From Bordetella sp. FB-8 (lineage in GTDB: Bacteria > Pseudomonadota > Gammaproteobacteria > Burkholderiales > Burkholderiaceae_B), in contig NZ_KB907784.1 of NCBI RefSeq assembly GCF_000382185.1, positions 2,133,633 to 2,197,632 of the forward strand: a stretch of 64,000 nt of DNA, in the 5' to 3' direction. This document shows, one piece after another, positions 34,392 to 45,350 of this stretch. The notes beneath the pieces were generated by a model. That model was given only the letters and a program-made list of their open reading frames with translations. It had not been told where the DNA came from and ran no database searches. Position numbers and translations under genes: made by a program. Each line of letters begins with the position of its first letter. The first letter of the stretch is position 1.

Positions 34392-35636
34392 ATGCAAATC
34401 CATATTGCTGCTTTCCTGCGCCGTGCCGGCCTGGCCGCGCGCCTGGGCCTAGTCCTTATCCTGGTCGCCGGCGGCCTCTGGAGCCCCGCCAGGGCGGCGC
34501 TGCCGGCCGACGTGGTGCTCAACTCCGGCGTTCGCTACCACCTCATCGCGCGCTGGGGTGTCGAGCGCCTCAATCGCATCCTGCAAAAGGAAATACCGCA
34601 ATTTGCCGGCACCCAGGTGCAATACACCCCGGCGCGCAATGCGGTTCTGCTGTATCGCGTGACGTACCCATCCGTGATCCCGGAGCGGGGCAATCAGCCC
34701 ACGATGGCGACAGGCCTGGTCGCGGTGCCCGACACGGCGGCAAGCACATTGCCGATGGTGTCGTATCAGCACGGCACCGTGTACGGCAAGCACCAGGTTC
34801 CGTCGTACCCGGACGAATCGCCCGAGACCCAGCTGATGATCGCGCAGTTCGCGGGGCAGGGCTATGTCCTGATCGGCGCGGATTATTTCGGCCTGGGGGA
34901 TTCGACCGAACCCGAGGGCTATATGGTCAAGGCCAGCCACCAGCAGGCATGCTATGACATGCTGACGGCGTCCAGGGCCGTGCTCGCCGACCTCAAGCGC
35001 AAGAGCGACAAGCTCTTTCTGGCCGGCTGGTCGCAGGGCGGTTTCGTCACCATGGCGTTTCTGGAAAAACTCGAGCATGCCGGCGTGCCGGTGCAGGCCG
35101 CGGCCACCGCCAGTGCGCCGGTTGACGTGTTCATGGCCCTGAACGGCTTTTTGAATTTTCCGCGCAAAAATGATGCCAATTGGGTGAACTCGCTCTTCAT
35201 CCTGTCGGCCTTCTCTTTCGAGCATTACTACGGCGTGCCCGGACTGGCGCGCTCGCTCATCAATCCCCCATACTACGATGTGGCGCGCAAGGCCTATCTG
35301 CGCGAGCCCTTCAATCTCGCGGATTTGCCGACCGACTTGCACAAGCTGATCCGCAAGGAATACTTTGATCCGCAGTTTTTCGCCGATTCGGCCTACGGCC
35401 GCCTGGTTGCCTCGACGCAAGCCTACCGCTGGGTGATCCGCACGCCGGTACGCAATTATTACGGCGAGACGGACGAGGCGATCAGCACAGGGCTGGGCCG
35501 GCTGGCGGCGACCTACCAACAGGCGATGGGTAGCGGCAATACCCTGGTGCAGGCCGTATCGACCGGCGCCACGACCCATCGAGGCACGTTCGCGCATGCT
35601 GTGCCCGAGTGGAAGGCGTGGTTCGACAAGCAATGA
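34392..35636 (+). CDS. Exported lipase-like alpha/beta hydrolase
   Basis: A 414-residue protein with a signal peptide (LGLVLILVAGGLWSPARA, cleavage near residue 35), so it is probably periplasmic or secreted. The nucleophile elbow is LAGWSQGGFV. The preceding block VSYQHGTVYGKHQVPS and the long TQLMIAQFAGQGYVLIGADYFGLG resemble secretory-lipase/prolyl-peptidase-type hydrolases. A His near the C-terminus (TTHRGTFAHAVPEW) is the candidate base. The ATG at 34392 gives the signal peptide; the 28 residues upstream do not look like protein. Confidence 0.83.
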   Translation: MQIHIAAFLRRAGLAARLGLVLILVAGGLWSPARAALPADVVLNSGVRYHLIARWGVERLNRILQKEIPQFAGTQVQYTPARNAVLLYRVTYPSVIPERGNQPTMATGLVAVPDTAASTLPMVSYQHGTVYGKHQVPSYPDESPETQLMIAQFAGQGYVLIGADYFGLGDSTEPEGYMVKASHQQACYDMLTASRAVLADLKRKSDKLFLAGWSQGGFVTMAFLEKLEHAGVPVQAAATASAPVDVFMALNGFLNFPRKNDANWVNSLFILSAFSFEHYYGVPGLARSLINPPYYDVARKAYLREPFNLADLPTDLHKLIRKEYFDPQFFADSAYGRLVASTQAYRWVIRTPVRNYYGETDEAISTGLGRLAATYQQAMGSGNTLVQAVSTGATTHRGTFAHAVPEWKAWFDKQ

Positions 35637-35643
35637 CGCGCCC

Positions 35644-35661
35644 CGTACCGATCCCGGTACG
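35644..35661 (+). terminator. Hairpin downstream of the lipase-like gene
   Basis: CGTACCG-ATCC-CGGTACG forms a 7-bp perfect stem 8 nt after the stop at 35636. There is no U-run behind it, so a rho-independent terminator is possible but weak. The rest of 35662-35928 is AT-rich near 35815-35860, probably the promoter zone of the GGDEF-EAL gene, with no gene visible. Confidence 0.4.
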
Positions 35662-35928
35662 CCCAAGCGCCGTGCGTCTCCAGACAAGCCGATCCCGCCG
35701 AATCCCAACTCGGACTCCTCGGCGAACCCGATCCGGCTAGGCTGTCCTCAGCCCGTTTGACCGGGCCGCAGCCGGCGCGGCAGTTCTTTGGGGGCGTATT
35801 TTTTCGCCCTCATTATTCGATTGATAATTCAATCAGAAATAAATAGTTTCAAGATTTTTCGGGATATGGATCTAACCGGGAGCTATTGTCAAAGTGCATG
35901 ATCTCGCGGCCCAATGCAGGCGGTTCAC

Positions 35929-38274
35929 ATGCCCGTCCGTAAGCTATTCGGCTTTGCCCTGATCCTGATCACGCTGATCGTGATCGGGCTCTCCGGCATG
36001 CTGGGTTGGCGCACCATCCGTGAGATGGGCGAGCTGAACGCCAGCATTACGCGTATCCAGGCGATCAAGGCGCTGGCAGGCATCCAGGGGTTCGTTTCGA
36101 TCGAGCGTGGGTTCTCAACCCTGGCGCTGACCGATGCGGGATCGGGCGGCAACGCTCAAAGGCTGGCCGCTTTGCGCAAGGCGCGCCAGGAGACCGACCA
36201 GGCCATTGCCAATATGCTTGCGCGCGTCGGCGACCTGGCTGCGATGGACCACGTCCAAGCCAAGCTGCTGATCAACGCCAGGGAACTGGCCGCCAGCGTG
36301 GCCGCCAGCCGGCAATTCTGCGACGAGCGGCTCGGCCGCCCTATTGACGAGCGCGCAGATGCCGCGCGGCAATTGATCCGCCGGATGAATGGCATCAATG
36401 CGCAGGCAGCCGATCTTTTGCACAGCCAGGTCGACAAGCTGGCGTTCGTCAACGGCTCGGCCTATGCCGCGAGCCAGATCGCCAGCCAGGCGGCGGACTT
36501 GCGCGCCGTGGCCGGGGCGCAAGCCGGCCTGCTGGAGGCGTGGCTCGTGGAGTCCAGGCCGGTGGGCCCCGCCGACCGGGAGCGATTCCTGATCTACGAA
36601 GGGCGGGTGCGCCAGATATGGACAGAGCTGCTCGCCGTGCGCGGGGAGTTCTCCACGCCGCCGGCGCTCTGGGCGTCGGTTGCCGCAGTCGATGCCGGTT
36701 TCATGGCGCCCTTTACGGCCATCAAGCGCAGGCTGGTGCCGCACTTCTCGGACGGCGTCTTTCCCATGAGCGTGCCCGCCTACCGGGCCCAGGTGATTCC
36801 TCTTTACCTGCCCATTCTTGCCCTGCGGGACCAGGCCTACAAGACGGCATTGGACGAAGTTCGCTCGGCCTACGGCCAGGCCCGCGCACAGGTAGTCGTC
36901 TCGATCATCGCGGCCCTGCTGGCCCTGGCGGCGCTGCGTACCATTTTCGTGCGCGTCAATCAGAAGCTGACCAGCCTGGCCATGCACGACGCATTGATCG
37001 GCCTGCCGAACCGGTTGCTGTTGCGGGACCGCCTGGGCCAGATGCTGGAAAAGGCGCAACGCGACCAGGGTTGTTTCGCGTTGATGTTCCTGGATATCGA
37101 TGATTTCAAGACTATCAACGACTCCTGCGGCCATCATGTCGGCGACCAGTTGCTCATCGCCGTCGCGCAGCGCATCTGCGCTGCGCTGCGTGCCCAGGAT
37201 ACGGTGGCGCGCGTCGGCGGCGACGAGTTCATTTTACTGGGCGAAATCAGGGATCCGGACGATGCCGCGACCATCGCCCAGAAACTGATTTCGGTCATCA
37301 GCCCGTCCACGCAGATCGCCGGCCAGCAACTGCATGTGACGGCTAGCATCGGCATCGCGGTCTACCCCGGCGACGGCGTGACGCAGCATGATCTGATGAT
37401 CCATGCGGACACCGCCATGTACCATGCGAAGCAGCGCGGTAAAAACGGCTATTGTTTTTACGATGCCGCGATGAACTCCGACGTGCAGGATCATCTGTCG
37501 CTGCTGAACGATCTGCATATGGCCCTGGAACGGGGCCAATTCGAGTTGCATTATCAGCCGCAATACCTGGCCTGCACGACGGGCCTTTGTGGGGCCGAGG
37601 CTTTGCTGCGCTGGCGTCATCCGTCGCGGGGCCTTATCTTTCCCGATAAATTCATTCCCCTTTCGGAAAAGACCGGCCTGATCATCCCGATCGGTGCCTG
37701 GGTGCTGAACGAGGCATGCCGGCAGATGGCCCAATGGCACAGCCAGGGGCATGAAAACTGGTCGATCGCCGTCAATCTTTCGCCGCTCCAGTTCTGCCAT
37801 GCCCGCTTGATCGAGCAGGTGCGCGATGCCCTGGACCGCCATGCGCTGCCGCCCGGCAGCCTCACGCTCGAGATTACGGAAACCACCGCGATGCGCGATG
37901 CCCGGGAGAGCGTTGCTATTCTGGACCAGCTCGCTGCGATGGGCGTGCGGATCTCGATCGACGATTTCGGTACGGGTTATTCCAGCCTGCTGTATCTGAA
38001 GCGTCTGCCCGCCGCGGAACTCAAGATCGACCGCAGCTTTGTCATGTCCCTGGTCCCGGGCTCGGAGGATGCGGCCATCGTCTCGTCCATCGTCGCCCTG
38101 GGCCGGACGCTGAACATGCACGTCGTTGCGGAAGGGGTGCAGACCGCGGCGCAGCAGCGGTTTCTCAGCGAGCTGGGCTGCCATATATTGCAGGGTTATC
38201 TGCTGGGCCGGCCCGTGCCGGCCGCGCAATTTCTCGAGACTGTGGTCCCGGCCAATATCGAATCCTATCCATAA
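35929..38274 (+). CDS. GGDEF-EAL c-di-GMP turnover protein with periplasmic sensor
   Basis: About 780 residues. One N-terminal membrane helix ([20 protein letters not shown]) and a second near residue 325 ([12 protein letters not shown]) enclose a ~290-residue, mainly helical periplasmic domain. The cyclase domain has an intact VGGDEF and an RxxD inhibitory site (RAQD). The phosphodiesterase domain has [30 protein letters not shown] and VAEGVQT, so both activities look possible. AGGCGG lies 5 nt before this ATG; an ATG at 35914 is the alternative. kbl follows after 13 nt, an unusual pairing. Confidence 0.92.
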   Translation: MPVRKLFGFALILITLIVIGLSGMLGWRTIREMGELNASITRIQAIKALAGIQGFVSIERGFSTLALTDAGSGGNAQRLAALRKARQETDQAIANMLARVGDLAAMDHVQAKLLINARELAASVAASRQFCDERLGRPIDERADAARQLIRRMNGINAQAADLLHSQVDKLAFVNGSAYAASQIASQAADLRAVAGAQAGLLEAWLVESRPVGPADRERFLIYEGRVRQIWTELLAVRGEFSTPPALWASVAAVDAGFMAPFTAIKRRLVPHFSDGVFPMSVPAYRAQVIPLYLPILALRDQAYKTALDEVRSAYGQARAQVVVSIIAALLALAALRTIFVRVNQKLTSLAMHDALIGLPNRLLLRDRLGQMLEKAQRDQGCFALMFLDIDDFKTINDSCGHHVGDQLLIAVAQRICAALRAQDTVARVGGDEFILLGEIRDPDDAATIAQKLISVISPSTQIAGQQLHVTASIGIAVYPGDGVTQHDLMIHADTAMYHAKQRGKNGYCFYDAAMNSDVQDHLSLLNDLHMALERGQFELHYQPQYLACTTGLCGAEALLRWRHPSRGLIFPDKFIPLSEKTGLIIPIGAWVLNEACRQMAQWHSQGHENWSIAVNLSPLQFCHARLIEQVRDALDRHALPPGSLTLEITETTAMRDARESVAILDQLAAMGVRISIDDFGTGYSSLLYLKRLPAAELKIDRSFVMSLVPGSEDAAIVSSIVALGRTLNMHVVAEGVQTAAQQRFLSELGCHILQGYLLGRPVPAAQFLETVVPANIESYP

Positions 38275-38287
38275 AGGAGACACCAAC

Positions 38288-39490
38288 GTGCGTGAACGCT
38301 TTCTTGCCCACCTGAGCACTACCCTGGACCAGATCCGCGCCGACGGCTTCTACAAGACCGAGCGCGTGATCGAAAGTCCGCAGTCCGCCCAGATCCACCT
38401 GGCTCGCGGTTCCGATGTCCTGAATTTCTGCGCCAACAACTACCTGGGTCTTGCCGACGACAAAAGGCTCATCCTCGCCGCGCAGCAAGGGCTGGAGCGA
38501 TACGGTTTCGGCATGGCCTCGGTACGTTTCATCTGCGGTACCCAATCGGTGCACAAGCAGCTGGAGTCGGCCATTTCCGATTTTCTGGGAACAGACGACA
38601 CGATCCTGTATGGCAGCTGTTTCGATGCCAACGGCGGCCTGTTCGAAACCTTGATGGGCGAAGAAGACGCGATCATCTCCGACGAACTTAACCACGCCTC
38701 GATCATCGACGGCGTGCGCTTGAGCAAGGCCCGGCGCTTTCGCTACCGCAACAACGACATGGCCGATCTGGAGGCGCAATTGCAGGCGGCCGACGCGGCC
38801 GGCGCGCGCTTCAAGCTGATCGCGACGGACGGCGTCTTTTCCATGGACGGCATCATCGCCGACCTGAAATCCATTTGCGACCTGGCGGACCAATACGGGG
38901 CGCTCGTGATGGTCGACGACTCCCACGCCGTCGGCTTCGTCGGCGAGCATGGCCGCGGCACGCCGGAATACTGCGACGTGCAAGGCCGCGTGGACATCAT
39001 CACAGGTACGCTGGGCAAGGCGCTGGGCGGCGCCTCCGGGGGCTATACCTGCGGCCACAAGGAAATCATCGAGTTGCTGCGCCAGCGTTCACGCCCGTAT
39101 CTGTTCTCCAATACCTTGGCGCCATCCATCGCGGCGGCCTCGATCAAGGTGCTGGAACTGCTGGCGAGTCCGGAAGGAGCGGATCTGCGCCGTCGCGTGC
39201 GTGAGAACAGCGAGCATTTCCGTAGCGGTATGAGCGAGCTGGGATTCACGCTGGCGGGCAGGGATCACCCCATCATCCCCGTCATGCTGGGCGATGCGCA
39301 ATTGGCCGGGAAAATGGCCGATGCGATGCTGGCCGATGCAATTTACGTCATCGGCTTTTCCTATCCTGTCGTGCCCAAGGGCCGCGCCCGCATCCGCACC
39401 CAGATGAGCGCCGCCCACACCGCGCAGCAGATCGATCGCGCCATCGCCGCTTTCGGCAAGGCGGGCAAGGTCTTGGGTGCGATCTCCTGA
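38288..39490 (+). CDS. kbl: 2-amino-3-ketobutyrate CoA ligase (glycine C-acetyltransferase)
   Basis: A 400-residue PLP enzyme of the alpha-oxoamine synthase family that splits 2-amino-3-ketobutyrate with CoA into glycine and acetyl-CoA. The PLP lysine is Lys244 in [45 protein letters not shown] and the C-terminal [10 protein letters not shown] are typical. It starts with GTG behind AAGGAG. With tdh 22 nt downstream it makes the two-step threonine-to-glycine pathway. Confidence 0.97.
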   Translation: MRERFLAHLSTTLDQIRADGFYKTERVIESPQSAQIHLARGSDVLNFCANNYLGLADDKRLILAAQQGLERYGFGMASVRFICGTQSVHKQLESAISDFLGTDDTILYGSCFDANGGLFETLMGEEDAIISDELNHASIIDGVRLSKARRFRYRNNDMADLEAQLQAADAAGARFKLIATDGVFSMDGIIADLKSICDLADQYGALVMVDDSHAVGFVGEHGRGTPEYCDVQGRVDIITGTLGKALGGASGGYTCGHKEIIELLRQRSRPYLFSNTLAPSIAAASIKVLELLASPEGADLRRRVRENSEHFRSGMSELGFTLAGRDHPIIPVMLGDAQLAGKMADAMLADAIYVIGFSYPVVPKGRARIRTQMSAAHTAQQIDRAIAAFGKAGKVLGAIS

Positions 39491-39512
39491 GCCCTCGAAT
39501 TAAGGATGTTTC

Positions 39513-40550
39513 ATGAAAGCACTGAGCAAGCTGGCTCCTGCCGCCGGACTGACGCTGACCACCGTGGAAAAGCCGGAAGTCGGCCACAACGACGTTCTGA
39601 TCAAGATAAAAAAGACCGCCATTTGCGGCACCGACATCCATATCTGGAAATGGGACGATTGGGCGCGCAAGACCATTCCGTTGCCCATGCACGTCGGCCA
39701 TGAATACGTGGGCCATATCGTCGCCATGGGACAGGAGGTGCGCGGCTTCGAGATCGGCGACCGAGTGTCCGGCGAAGGCCACATCACCTGCGGCTTTTGC
39801 CGCAATTGCCGCGCCGGCCGCCGCCATCTTTGCCGCAACACCGTGGGCGTCGGGGTGAACCGACCGGGCGCGTTCGCCGAGTATCTGGTGATTCCGGCTT
39901 TCAACGCATTCAAGATTCCCGATGGCATCTCCGACGACCTGGCCGCGATCTTCGATCCGTTCGGTAATGCCACGCATACGGCGCTGTCGTTCAATCTGGT
40001 GGGCGAGGATGTGCTCATCACGGGTGCCGGCCCCATCGGCGTCATGGCCGTGGCCATTGCGCGCCACGTAGGGGCGCGCAATGTCGTCATCACCGACGTG
40101 AACGACTATCGCCTGGATCTGGCACGCAGAATGGGCGCTACCCGCGTGGTCAATGTCGCACGGGAAAATCTGCAGGACGTCATGCAGGACCTGCACATGA
40201 CCGAGGGTTTCGACGTCGGCCTGGAAATGTCGGGCGTGCCCGCGGCGTTCACCTCGATGCTCGAGCACATGAACCATGGCGGCAAGATCGCGCTGCTGGG
40301 CATTCCACCGGCCCAGACCGCCATTGACTGGAACCAGGTCATCTTCAAGGGCCTGGAGATCAAGGGCATCTACGGCCGCGAAATGTTCGAGACCTGGTAC
40401 AAGATGGTCGCCATGTTGCAAAGCGGACTGGATCTGAGTCCCATCATCACGCACCACTATCCTGTGGCGCAATATGAGGCGGGTTTCAACGCCATGCTGT
40501 CGGGCCAAAGCGGCAAGGTGATCCTGGACTGGGAAAACCTGGTGGCCTGA
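39513..40550 (+). CDS. tdh: L-threonine 3-dehydrogenase
   Basis: A 345-residue zinc medium-chain dehydrogenase that oxidises threonine to 2-amino-3-ketobutyrate with NAD. The catalytic zinc ligands are Cys38 (AICGTD) and His63-Glu64 (GHEYVGH). The structural zinc site is [15 protein letters not shown], and [18 protein letters not shown] is the NAD-binding turn. The [23 protein letters not shown] block is specific to threonine dehydrogenases. It is co-transcribed with kbl. Confidence 0.97.
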   Translation: MKALSKLAPAAGLTLTTVEKPEVGHNDVLIKIKKTAICGTDIHIWKWDDWARKTIPLPMHVGHEYVGHIVAMGQEVRGFEIGDRVSGEGHITCGFCRNCRAGRRHLCRNTVGVGVNRPGAFAEYLVIPAFNAFKIPDGISDDLAAIFDPFGNATHTALSFNLVGEDVLITGAGPIGVMAVAIARHVGARNVVITDVNDYRLDLARRMGATRVVNVARENLQDVMQDLHMTEGFDVGLEMSGVPAAFTSMLEHMNHGGKIALLGIPPAQTAIDWNQVIFKGLEIKGIYGREMFETWYKMVAMLQSGLDLSPIITHHYPVAQYEAGFNAMLSGQSGKVILDWENLVA

Positions 40551-40557
40551 GGCCCTC

Positions 40558-40576
40558 CCGGCCCGTGCCGGGCCGG
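40558..40576 (+). terminator. Hairpin downstream of tdh
   Basis: CCGGCCC-GTGCC-GGGCCGG makes a perfect 7-bp GC stem 8 nt after the tdh stop. No U-run follows, so it may be a processing or attenuating hairpin, or a weak terminator of kbl-tdh. Confidence 0.45.
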
Positions 40577-40644
40577 TTCCATCGCCGAGTCCGGTATGCC
40601 TGTCTATCTAAATCCGGCAGGTTGCTTGGCTCTGGATCAGAGAG

Positions 40645-41889
40645 ATGATTCATTCGGATGTACAGGATGGCGTTGCAAAAATGATTGAAACGGCGCGCTC
40701 CGGCGTTATTCGGGAAGACCGTAGCTCCAGCCTGGAGGCATTGGCCGAGTCGGAGCTCGCTCATCCTGGCTTTCGATTGAAGTTCCCTGCGGCGCTGGAA
40801 GTCCGATATTGGCATGACATCGCCGCCGAGCGGGTCAAGGAGCTTCGTTTCATCTTGCTGTGGGGGGCGGCGCTGTATTTTGGCCTCGGCATAGTGCTGA
40901 ACTTGACCATTATCCCGAATCCCGATTGGCGCGGCGTCTCGATCCAATTGATCGGACCCAGCCTGGCCGCGCTCGTTGTGCGGCATGTGTGGCTGCGCGA
41001 TGGATGCGCCGCCGCCATGCGCGAAGCAGGCTTGCTGGCCATTTGCCTGCTCTGTACCCTGGCCGCGATTTTCATCGTTGCCGTCAAGCCCGCGCCAGCC
41101 ACCTTGCGCGACTTTCTGCTGGCGATACCGCCGACCAGCTTTGCGATGATTTTCGTGCGTCTGCGCTTTCGCCAGGCGGCCATTCTGTTTCTGGCCAATA
41201 TCGGGGCTTTTGTGCTGGCATTGGCAGGTCGCCCGGAAGTACACCGCGGCGACGCGATGTTCCTTGCCGGCTTCATGGCGACCATCCTGCTTCCATCCCT
41301 GGTGGGCGTGCATGCCTTCGAACGCGCCGCGCGCCGCATTTACCTGCATGGGTTGCTGGAGCGATTGCGCAATGAAAAGCTCGCGGCAAGCAATGCCGCG
41401 CTCACCGGTCTGTCCTACACGGATTCTTTGACCGGTATTCCCAATCGGCGGCAACTCGACCAGGCCCTGTCCGCGTTCCTGGCCGTGCCCGGGTCGGCGG
41501 GAGCCCTGCTGTTGATCGACATCGATATGTTCAAGGCCTTCAACGACCGTCACGGGCATCTTGCGGGCGACACGTGTCTGCGCCAGATCGCGCAGTGCCT
41601 GGGGTCCTGCCTGCAACCCCTGGATCAGCTCGCGCGTTTCGGTGGCGAGGAGTTTGTCGTATTGCTGCCGCAGGCAACGTCGCGCGAGGCTGCCCAGAGC
41701 GCCGAAGCGCTGCGCGAAGCCGTGCAGCGCCTGAGGTTTTCCGTGCAAGGCCAATCGGTGGGCATCACCGTCAGCATCGGTGTCGCGGCGCGCGAGGGCC
41801 TGGATACGCCGCAAGCGCTCATCGGTGCCGCCGACGCGGCGCTTTATGCCGCCAAGCGCGCCGGGCGCAATCGCGTGCTCGTCGCCTGA
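40645..41889 (+). CDS. Membrane-bound diguanylate cyclase (GGDEF)
   Basis: A 414-residue protein. The cytoplasmic N-terminal ~65 residues are followed by about five or six membrane helices (residues ~70-235) and a C-terminal GGDEF domain with the active motif FGGEEF and LLLIDIDMFKAFNDRHGH. The usual RxxD product-inhibition site reads QPLD, so feedback inhibition may be absent. TDSLTGIPNRR opens the catalytic domain. The ligand of the membrane part is unknown. It is the second c-di-GMP synthase in 6 kb. Confidence 0.92.
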   Translation: MIHSDVQDGVAKMIETARSGVIREDRSSSLEALAESELAHPGFRLKFPAALEVRYWHDIAAERVKELRFILLWGAALYFGLGIVLNLTIIPNPDWRGVSIQLIGPSLAALVVRHVWLRDGCAAAMREAGLLAICLLCTLAAIFIVAVKPAPATLRDFLLAIPPTSFAMIFVRLRFRQAAILFLANIGAFVLALAGRPEVHRGDAMFLAGFMATILLPSLVGVHAFERAARRIYLHGLLERLRNEKLAASNAALTGLSYTDSLTGIPNRRQLDQALSAFLAVPGSAGALLLIDIDMFKAFNDRHGHLAGDTCLRQIAQCLGSCLQPLDQLARFGGEEFVVLLPQATSREAAQSAEALREAVQRLRFSVQGQSVGITVSIGVAAREGLDTPQALIGAADAALYAAKRAGRNRVLVA

Positions 41890-41978
41890 TTCAGGGTCGG
41901 CATCATCAGGGCAGGGAACGGGGTGCCGCCGACGATGCCGAAAAGCGCTTCAGGCCAGTGCCGACCTGGACCGCCGCG

Positions 41979-43028
41979 TCAGGCGGCCAGCGACGCGCTG
42001 TCGATGACGAAACGGTACTTCACGTCGCCCTTGAGCATGCGCTCGTAGGCTTGGTTGATCTGGTCGATGCGTATCATCTCGATGTCTGCCACGATGCCGC
42101 GTTCGGCGCAGAAATCCAGCATTTCCTGGGTTTCGGGGATGCCCCCGATCAGCGACCCGGCCAGACTGCGGCGCTTCATGATGAGGTTGAAAACCTGCGG
42201 CGAAGGATGCGGCGTGGCGGGGGCGCCCACCAGCGCCATGGTGCCGTCGCGCTTGAGCAGCTCGAAGAAGGGATCGAGGTCGTGCGGCGCGGCAACGGTG
42301 TTCAGAATGAAATTGAAGCTTCCGGCGTGGGCGGCCATGTCGTGGGTGTCGCGCGAAATCACGACTTCGTCCGCCCCGAGAGCCAGGGCCGCGGTGCGCT
42401 TGGATTCGGACGTCGTGAGCGCCACCACATGCGCGCCCATGGCATGCGCCAGTTTGATGCCCATGTGCCCCAGGCCGCCTATGCCAACCACCCCCACCTT
42501 GTGTCCCGGTCCTACCTTCCAGTGACGCAGCGGCGAGTACGTGGTGATGCCCGCGCACAGCAAAGGCGCCACGGCCGCCAGTTGCGCCTGCGGGTGGCGG
42601 ATGCGCAGTACGTAGCGCTCGTTTACGACGATGCGCTGGGAATAGCCGCCCAGCGTGTGGCCGGGCGCGTCCGGGGTCGGGCCGTTGTAGGTGCCGACCA
42701 TCTGGTCGCAATAGTTTTCCAGTCCCGCTGCGCATTCCTCGCAATGGCCGCAGCTGTCGACGATGCAGCCGACACCGACCAGGTCGCCCGCCTTGAAGCC
42801 GGATACGTGGGTTCCCACCGCCGACACGCGGCCCACGATTTCGTGCCCCGGCACGCAGGGGTATAAGGTGCCGGCCCACTCGGAGCGCACCTGGTGCAGA
42901 TCCGAGTGGCACACGCCGCAGTAGGCGATCTCTATCTGCACGTCGTGCGCGCCCGGCGTGCGCCGGGTAAGGGTCATGGCTTGGAGGGGTTTATCGCTGG
43001 CTTGGGCGCCATAGGCTTTGATGGTCAT
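41979..43028 (-). CDS. NAD(P)-dependent zinc alcohol dehydrogenase (YahK/CAD-like)
   Basis: A 349-residue medium-chain dehydrogenase of the cinnamyl-alcohol-dehydrogenase group, acting on aldehydes. Catalytic zinc: Cys in YCGVCHSDLHQ and His-Glu in PGHEIVG. Structural zinc: CGHCEECAAGLENYC. GIGGLGHMGIKLAHAMGA is the cofactor turn, and the following TSESKR favours NADP(H). The ATG at 43028 is the normal family start. The LysR gene lies 67 nt upstream on the same strand. Confidence 0.94.
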   Translation of the reverse strand: MTIKAYGAQASDKPLQAMTLTRRTPGAHDVQIEIAYCGVCHSDLHQVRSEWAGTLYPCVPGHEIVGRVSAVGTHVSGFKAGDLVGVGCIVDSCGHCEECAAGLENYCDQMVGTYNGPTPDAPGHTLGGYSQRIVVNERYVLRIRHPQAQLAAVAPLLCAGITTYSPLRHWKVGPGHKVGVVGIGGLGHMGIKLAHAMGAHVVALTTSESKRTAALALGADEVVISRDTHDMAAHAGSFNFILNTVAAPHDLDPFFELLKRDGTMALVGAPATPHPSPQVFNLIMKRRSLAGSLIGGIPETQEMLDFCAERGIVADIEMIRIDQINQAYERMLKGDVKYRFVIDSASLAA

Positions 43029-43095
43029 GATGCAATCCTTGTCGCAAAGGGAATCTGAAGCGTTTGCCTTGGATGTCGTCGCGTGATCTCGACTA

Positions 43096-44064
43096 CTAGA
43101 GAGTACTGCCGTACGTCGGGCTTTGCGACGCGGGCTTGGTTGCAATCCACCGCGCGGGCCAGGTCCCGCTCTCGACCAGTGTGCGCAGCTGCTGCCTGAT
43201 GAGCTCGACCGTCGCATGAATCGCGGGCGTCATCGGCCGCGCGAGCGAGGTGGCGCAGGCGATCTGCCTGGAGAGTTGCGGACTCCGGATTGGCGTGATG
43301 GCCAGCGAACCCGCCGCAAGCTCCTCGGCGACGGAGCCGGGCGAGAGGATGGTCGCGGCCATGCCCGTCTGCACTGCCTTCTTGATATTGGGCAGCGAGT
43401 CGACCTCGGCAATCACGTTCAACGCCACGTTCGCGCGGGCGCACGCGTCATCGACGATGCGCCGCAGCCCGTGCTCTTTGGACGGCAGGAGCAGAGGCAG
43501 GTCCGCTAGCTTGCGCAGGGCGAGGAACCTGGTCTTCGGGGTCTTCGGGCCGGGACGGGTCACGAGCGCAAGCCTCTCCTGCAGCAGCGGATGGCTGGCC
43601 AGTGCGGCGTCGCGGTCCGTCACGAAGAGCACCGATGTATCAAGGCGCCCGGACTTGAGCCACTCGCTCAAAAATCCGCTGTGGCTCTCGATGATCTTGA
43701 GCCTGATCCCGGGATAGTGCGCGTGCGCCGCTTGCAGGATGGGCAGGGTGGCCACCAGCGCCACGGTCGTCGGAAGTCCGATTGAAACCTGTCCCTGGAT
43801 TTGCGTCCCGGTGCGATGGACCGCGTCGCGGGCGCGGTCCACGTCGGCCAGCACGATGCGCGCGTGTTCCAGCAAGGACTTGCCGGCGTCGGTCAGCGTC
43901 ATGCCCCGGTTGGACCGCAGGAACAGCTTCGCATCCAGTTCGGCCTCGAGCGCGGCCATGCTCTGGCTTAGCGCGGGCTGGGCGATATGGAGCGATCGCG
44001 AGGCAGCCAGGACACCTCCGGCCTCGTGGATCCCGATCAGGTAGCGCAGCTGGCGCAGTTCCAC
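43096..44064 (-). CDS. LysR-family transcriptional regulator
   Basis: A 322-residue LysR protein starting at GTG. The helix-turn-helix is LIGIHEAGGVLAASRSLHIAQPALSQSMAALEAEL, and the effector domain starts near residue 93 (GQVSIGLPTTVALV). It is divergent from the CaiB-type CoA-transferase gene with an 85-nt AT-rich gap (44065-44149), the standard LysR-target layout. The usual T-N11-A dyad is probably in GATATTTCATATATTTAATAG. The C-terminal ~20 residues are Ser/Thr-rich and extra. Confidence 0.93.
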   Translation of the reverse strand: MELRQLRYLIGIHEAGGVLAASRSLHIAQPALSQSMAALEAELDAKLFLRSNRGMTLTDAGKSLLEHARIVLADVDRARDAVHRTGTQIQGQVSIGLPTTVALVATLPILQAAHAHYPGIRLKIIESHSGFLSEWLKSGRLDTSVLFVTDRDAALASHPLLQERLALVTRPGPKTPKTRFLALRKLADLPLLLPSKEHGLRRIVDDACARANVALNVIAEVDSLPNIKKAVQTGMAATILSPGSVAEELAAGSLAITPIRSPQLSRQIACATSLARPMTPAIHATVELIRQQLRTLVESGTWPARWIATKPASQSPTYGSTL

Positions 44065-44149
44065 TATTGATATTTCATATATTTAATAGACAGACAATCT
44101 ATTTTACAGATATCGGCTGCGTGGCCACAATATCCCAAAGGAGTGAGCT

Positions 44150-45331
44150 ATGGCACCTGCGCGATCTGCACCGGACGAATCAAATGCGCTTTTGCGCGGC
44201 ATTCGCGTCGTCGACCTGTCCCGACTGGTATCGGGAAACATGATGACCCACGTGTTCGCGGATCTGGGCGCGACAGTCATCAAGATCGAACCGCCCGGAA
44301 AAGGCGACGAGCTGCGAGCCTGGCAGCGGGAGGGCATGAGCACCTACTGGATGGCGTATTGCCGCAACAAGCAGAGCGTGGTGCTGGATCTGAGATCGGA
44401 CGAGGGCAGGCTGGCGCTCAAGCAATTGCTGCGCGGCGCGGATGTCCTGGTGGAGAATTTCCGGCCGGGCACGCTGGAGAAGATGGGATTGGACAGGCAG
44501 GCCCTGCAAGAAATCAGACCCGGGCTGGTCGTGGTGCGCATCTCGGGATGGGGGCAGACCGGACCCTACGCCAACAAGGGCGGCTTCGGCTCGCTGATCG
44601 AGGCGATGAGCGGCTTTGCGGCGATGAACGGTTTTCCGGACAGCCCTCCGGTGCTGCCGCCCTTTGCCATGGCCGATTCGGTGGCGGGCATCTATGGCGC
44701 GACCCTTGCGCTGGCGGCGCTGCGGCACCGCGATGCCTGCTGCGACGCGGGCCTGCAGGAAATCGACCTGTCGCTGTTCGAACCGCTGTTTTCGATTCTG
44801 GGTCCGCAAGCGGCCGAATATCAGTTGTCCGCAAAGGTGACGGCCAGGTCGGGCAGCCGCTCGCCGACGCATGCGCCGCGCAATGTCTACCGGACTAAAG
44901 ACGAGCGCTGGGTCGCGCTGTCGGCTGGCATGCAAGGCACATTGTCGCGCCTCTTCGAGGGCGTCGGATACCCCGAAGGCCTGAGCGATCCCCGCTTCTC
45001 GACCCACGAGGCGCGCCTGCGCAATATCGATGCGCTCGACGCCATCATCCAGGGCCATCTGGCCAAGCTGACGCTGGATCAAGCGCTGGCCTTTTTCGCA
45101 GAGCGCGACATTACCGCCGGGCCCGTCTGCGATATCGCGGATCTGCTCGGACATCCCTATGTCCTGGAGCGCGGCATGCTGGTCGAGCAGACGGCCCCCG
45201 ACGGCCGCAAAGTTCTGGTGCATGCCCCGCCATACCGCATCAACGGCGCGAGACCCCGAATCGACCGGGCTGCGCCGACCCTGGGTCAGGATTCCGAGCA
45301 TTGGCTGCAAGGCGGCGCCGGCATCGCATGA
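44150..45331 (+). CDS. CaiB/BaiF family (class III) CoA-transferase
   Basis: A 393-residue formyl-CoA-transferase-type enzyme that moves CoA between carboxylic acids. The catalytic Asp176 is in PFAMADSVAGIYGAT. RVVDLSRLVSGNMMTHVFADLGA, VENFRPGTLEKMGLD and ISGWGQTGPY are the standard blocks. It is the first gene of a unit with a CitE-like lyase, under the divergent LysR regulator. In similar pairs the transferase activates malate, citramalate or a related hydroxyacid before aldol cleavage; the substrate here is inference. Confidence 0.93.
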   Translation: MAPARSAPDESNALLRGIRVVDLSRLVSGNMMTHVFADLGATVIKIEPPGKGDELRAWQREGMSTYWMAYCRNKQSVVLDLRSDEGRLALKQLLRGADVLVENFRPGTLEKMGLDRQALQEIRPGLVVVRISGWGQTGPYANKGGFGSLIEAMSGFAAMNGFPDSPPVLPPFAMADSVAGIYGATLALAALRHRDACCDAGLQEIDLSLFEPLFSILGPQAAEYQLSAKVTARSGSRSPTHAPRNVYRTKDERWVALSAGMQGTLSRLFEGVGYPEGLSDPRFSTHEARLRNIDALDAIIQGHLAKLTLDQALAFFAERDITAGPVCDIADLLGHPYVLERGMLVEQTAPDGRKVLVHAPPYRINGARPRIDRAAPTLGQDSEHWLQGGAGIA

Positions 45332-45350
45332 CATCAATGATGGAAATCCC